A DNA stretch of 17,061 nt from Paraktedonobacter sp035294465 (GTDB lineage: Bacteria; Chloroflexota; Ktedonobacteria; Ktedonobacterales; Ktedonobacteraceae): contig DATGKW010000252.1 in the NCBI GenBank assembly GCA_035294465.1, forward strand, positions 1-17,061, read 5' to 3'. Numbering within the stretch: the stretch's first letter is position 1; every line of letters begins with the position of its first letter. The notes beneath the pieces are model-generated. The model saw only the letters and a program-made list of their open reading frames with translations. It had not been told where the DNA came from and did no database searches. Shown here one piece after another: positions 14,890-17,061 of this stretch. Position numbers and translations under genes: made by a program.

Positions 14890-16959
14890 TTAGTCATGCT
14901 GGAACGCGTGCCAGGCGACCATCGCTTGCAGGACAAAGGCTGTCGTGATAGTCTGGCTCCCGTATTCCAACACGGCGCTGATCTGGCCTGTGGGCCTTCC
15001 CAGCTCCATACGGATGAACCTGCAATATGGCCAGGCTTGTTCTTCCTCGTCAAAGCTCCGCTTCAGAAAATGCAGCGCCTGCTCTACTGTAGGCGGCATG
15101 GCCTCGCCAGGCTTTGCCAGGAACGATAAGCCTGATAATGCCAGGGCGGTGCCCAGAACATCGCCCTCGCCGTCGGCTTCCAATGACCAGCTCCCATCGG
15201 GCCGTTGGCTTGCGCGCAGAAACTCTCCCGCGCGCTCCAGAGCCGGAGAAGCGGCTTTGACCTTTGCTAAGAGGCGCAGACAGACATATGTGCCATAGTA
15301 GGGGCCATGATACCAGGTACTTGACCAGCTTCCATTCGCTTGTTGATGCGCTTCAATGTATGCGACCCCCGCCTGGATAGTCGAGGCGAAGCGCTCGTAA
15401 TCGTATAAGGCAAGCGCGTAGAGCAGGTTGGCCATCACATCCACATCCGCACCGGTTCCCCAGAGAACGTTCGCGCAGGCCAGTTGTTTCTCCTGCTTCG
15501 GTGTGCGATGTTCCAGGGGAATGATCCAGGTCTCGAAGGAACCGTCCTCGTGAGCGTTGTCCGTGAGTAGCGTGGCGAGCGCTGGCTCCGCGTATTCTTG
15601 AATAGCCTCGCGGCGTCCGGTGTGCAGTAGCGCCTGGATGACCTGAGCCAGATCGTCGGCATCAGGCGAGAGCTCCGGCAAATCTGGGAAGTAACTCCAG
15701 CCGCCGATGCCGTCGCGGCAACGGCGTTCGAGCAGATAATCAATCTCAAAATCAAGAATTGGCCGAAAGTCAAGCTGAAACGCTTGCGAGGCCTGCCATA
15801 AAATATCGACAAGAATCGCACGTTGAAAGATGTCACCCGACTGATACTCGCTTGGACCGCTGAACCCTCCCGCGTACGGGAAACGCATGATATGGCAGGC
15901 CTCTCCAAAGCCAAGCTGCCACTGCCGAATGAGATAGCGCAGCGCCTGCCAGGCCAGAAGCTCGCAATCCGAGCGGGCCGGAGGAAGCTCTAAATGAAAC
16001 GCGACACGCCTGGAGGCGCGGCGCCGGTTCGTCTCAGTAATCCTGAGAATATCGCTCAGCAAGCCCTCGCAGCGCTCATGCAGGTCGCCCACGACAATCG
16101 GCCAGGTGATATCCGGAATATCGGCAAGCAGATTGTTGGCTCGCGCGAGCGCATCAATGGCTAACTGAAGTATGACGCAGGCATGCCCATCGTAATAGAG
16201 TTCACGGGCCAGGAGATCCAGATCATCTACGCTCGGTTTGTCCGGGCGCTCCGGCAACCAGCGGCTGAGCAAGAGCGATGGCGATTGATGCAGGTAATCC
16301 TCTTTCCAGTCAGAAAGGTCGTCAAACATCTGGTGAGCAAAATTGTAGAGATCGAGTGACTCATTGAATACTTCCATATACTCTTCATCGCCGCTCAAAG
16401 CCGCCAGACCCGCGGGCACGCCACGACTCAATCCCGTTTTCCCAACGGCAATATCCATAGCCGTTTTCTCATCTAATTCTTTCCAGGAGATGGAGCCGTT
16501 GGCAAACTGCTTCTCTAACAAACACACGCGCTGGTAATGGGCAAAATACGAGCGAAAGCGCGGCCAGAAGGGAGAATCGGGAGGAAATAGTTTCTGCAGA
16601 AGTGTATATCCCTCTAGCTGAAAGGCAAAAATATGTTCCAGAAGAAGGGTCGTGTCATATGGTAAGAGATTGAGATCCATCAGCTTATCGGCATAGAGCA
16701 GAGAAGAGGCAAGGAGCTTGGTTGCCAGACTAAAATCGGCCAGGAGAGCGGGTTCTATCCTGGGGAAGACATCTGCGAAGAGATAAGGGTAGCAGTCATA
16801 AATGTTAACCGGATCATTCTTGCACAGGTTGAGATCCTTCCAGTGCTCGTTTAAGAGGCTGGCGCGCTCTCTCGTTCGCATAGCTCCCTGCCAGACTCTC
16901 GATGGAAAGAACTCTTCGCTAATAGAAATGGAAGTGAGCTTTACTGCTGCTTTACGCAT
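14890..16959 (-). CDS. Fused isoprenyl diphosphate synthase-like / class II terpene cyclase-like protein
   Basis: This 689-residue protein has two parts. Residues about 60-320 resemble the all-helical polyprenyl synthetase fold: a first Asp-rich site, ADKLMD (90-95, D91 and D95), the KTG element at 174-176 (AVGKTGLSRG), and a second Asp-rich site, HQMFDDLSDWKED (209-221, DDxxD at 213-217). Residues about 330-689 resemble one alpha/alpha barrel of the squalene-cyclase superfamily. They carry DADD (433-436, in SPDADDLAQVIQALL), matching the catalytic DxDD of class II cyclases, and QW-like repeats at GGWSYFP (419-425), EDGSF (471-475), QANGSW (540-545) and QRPDGSW (585-591). I infer that one chain could build and then protonation-cyclise a prenyl diphosphate; either site could also be inactive. 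The first Asp-rich site is DxxxD, not the full DDxxD. GGAGG lies 11 nt before the ATG. It is the first gene of the run with the two membrane proteases. Confidence 0.8.
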   Translation of the reverse strand: MRKAAVKLTSISISEEFFPSRVWQGAMRTRERASLLNEHWKDLNLCKNDPVNIYDCYPYLFADVFPRIEPALLADFSLATKLLASSLLYADKLMDLNLLPYDTTLLLEHIFAFQLEGYTLLQKLFPPDSPFWPRFRSYFAHYQRVCLLEKQFANGSISWKELDEKTAMDIAVGKTGLSRGVPAGLAALSGDEEYMEVFNESLDLYNFAHQMFDDLSDWKEDYLHQSPSLLLSRWLPERPDKPSVDDLDLLARELYYDGHACVILQLAIDALARANNLLADIPDITWPIVVGDLHERCEGLLSDILRITETNRRRASRRVAFHLELPPARSDCELLAWQALRYLIRQWQLGFGEACHIMRFPYAGGFSGPSEYQSGDIFQRAILVDILWQASQAFQLDFRPILDFEIDYLLERRCRDGIGGWSYFPDLPELSPDADDLAQVIQALLHTGRREAIQEYAEPALATLLTDNAHEDGSFETWIIPLEHRTPKQEKQLACANVLWGTGADVDVMANLLYALALYDYERFASTIQAGVAYIEAHQQANGSWSSTWYHGPYYGTYVCLRLLAKVKAASPALERAGEFLRASQRPDGSWSLEADGEGDVLGTALALSGLSFLAKPGEAMPPTVEQALHFLKRSFDEEEQAWPYCRFIRMELGRPTGQISAVLEYGSQTITTAFVLQAMVAWHAFQHD

Positions 16960-16985
16960 AACTTCTTAATCCTCCAGGAGTCTAT

Positions 16986-17017
16986 CTGCACGTAATATTT
17001 TTCTATTTGATGTGCAG
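16986..17017. promoter_or_regulatory. Inverted repeat in the leader of the terpene-cyclase-like gene
   Basis: CTGCAC (16986-16991) and GTGCAG (17012-17017) are exact reverse complements around a 20-nt AT-rich spacer, 27-58 nt upstream of the start codon. This is a plausible operator for the operon or a leader hairpin; no clear -35/-10 pair could be assigned in the 102 bp available before the window ends. Confidence 0.3.
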
Positions 17018-17061
17018 CTCTTTCTATAACCAACCCTGACTTATCTGGCATATGCTACACG

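Overview
The window reads like a chromosomal segment of a filamentous, spore-forming Chloroflexota of the Ktedonobacteria type. This is an inference from gene content. The large regulator that joins an XRE-type helix-turn-helix to an NB-ARC-like NTPase and TPRs, the first-gene methyltransferase with its 'MGGVLPEQPD...DVGCGTGDW' opening, and the queuosine-salvage glycosylase all recall proteins I know from that group. No rRNA, tRNA, intact insertion sequence or CRISPR array was seen. I find ten genes: one is cut by the left edge, one lies on the + strand in the right half, and the other eight are on the - strand.

Left part (1-5459). The end of a SAM-dependent methyltransferase converges on a three-gene - strand run: a Qng1-type queuosine salvage glycosylase, a MurE ligase, and an MraY-like membrane transferase with a long extra C-terminal region. 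MurE and the MraY-like protein act in the cytoplasmic and first membrane steps of peptidoglycan precursor synthesis. They are placed here without murF, murD, murG or ftsW. Both have unusual residues at sites that are normally strongly conserved.

Middle (5593-10810). A - strand unit runs from a STAND-type regulator through an ABC ATPase to a two-module FtsX/MacB-like permease, and ends in a perfect 56-bp palindrome that looks like a bidirectional intrinsic terminator. The regulator probably controls the exporter. The ATPase-permease spacing is tight enough for translational coupling.

Gap (10811-11374). This is a 560-bp, partly AT-rich non-coding region with an imperfect inverted-repeat pair around about 160 bp. 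It separates the regulator from a divergently transcribed glycosyltransferase, which starts at a TTG with a near-ideal ribosome binding site.

Right part (11375-16959). This is the most interesting section. A - strand run encodes a 689-residue protein that joins an isoprenyl-diphosphate-synthase-like domain to a class II terpene-cyclase-like domain (DADD motif and QW-like repeats). It is followed by a CPBP intramembrane protease and, with a 4-nt ATGA overlap, a membrane M50 metalloprotease with a PqqD-like N-terminus. The glycosyltransferase converges on this run with 13 nt between stop codons. A working hypothesis is a small terpenoid or prenyl-modified product pathway: one chain makes and cyclises a prenyl diphosphate, the GT-B enzyme decorates it, and two membrane proteases do an unexplained processing or signalling job. 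That combination is not one I recognise as a described system.
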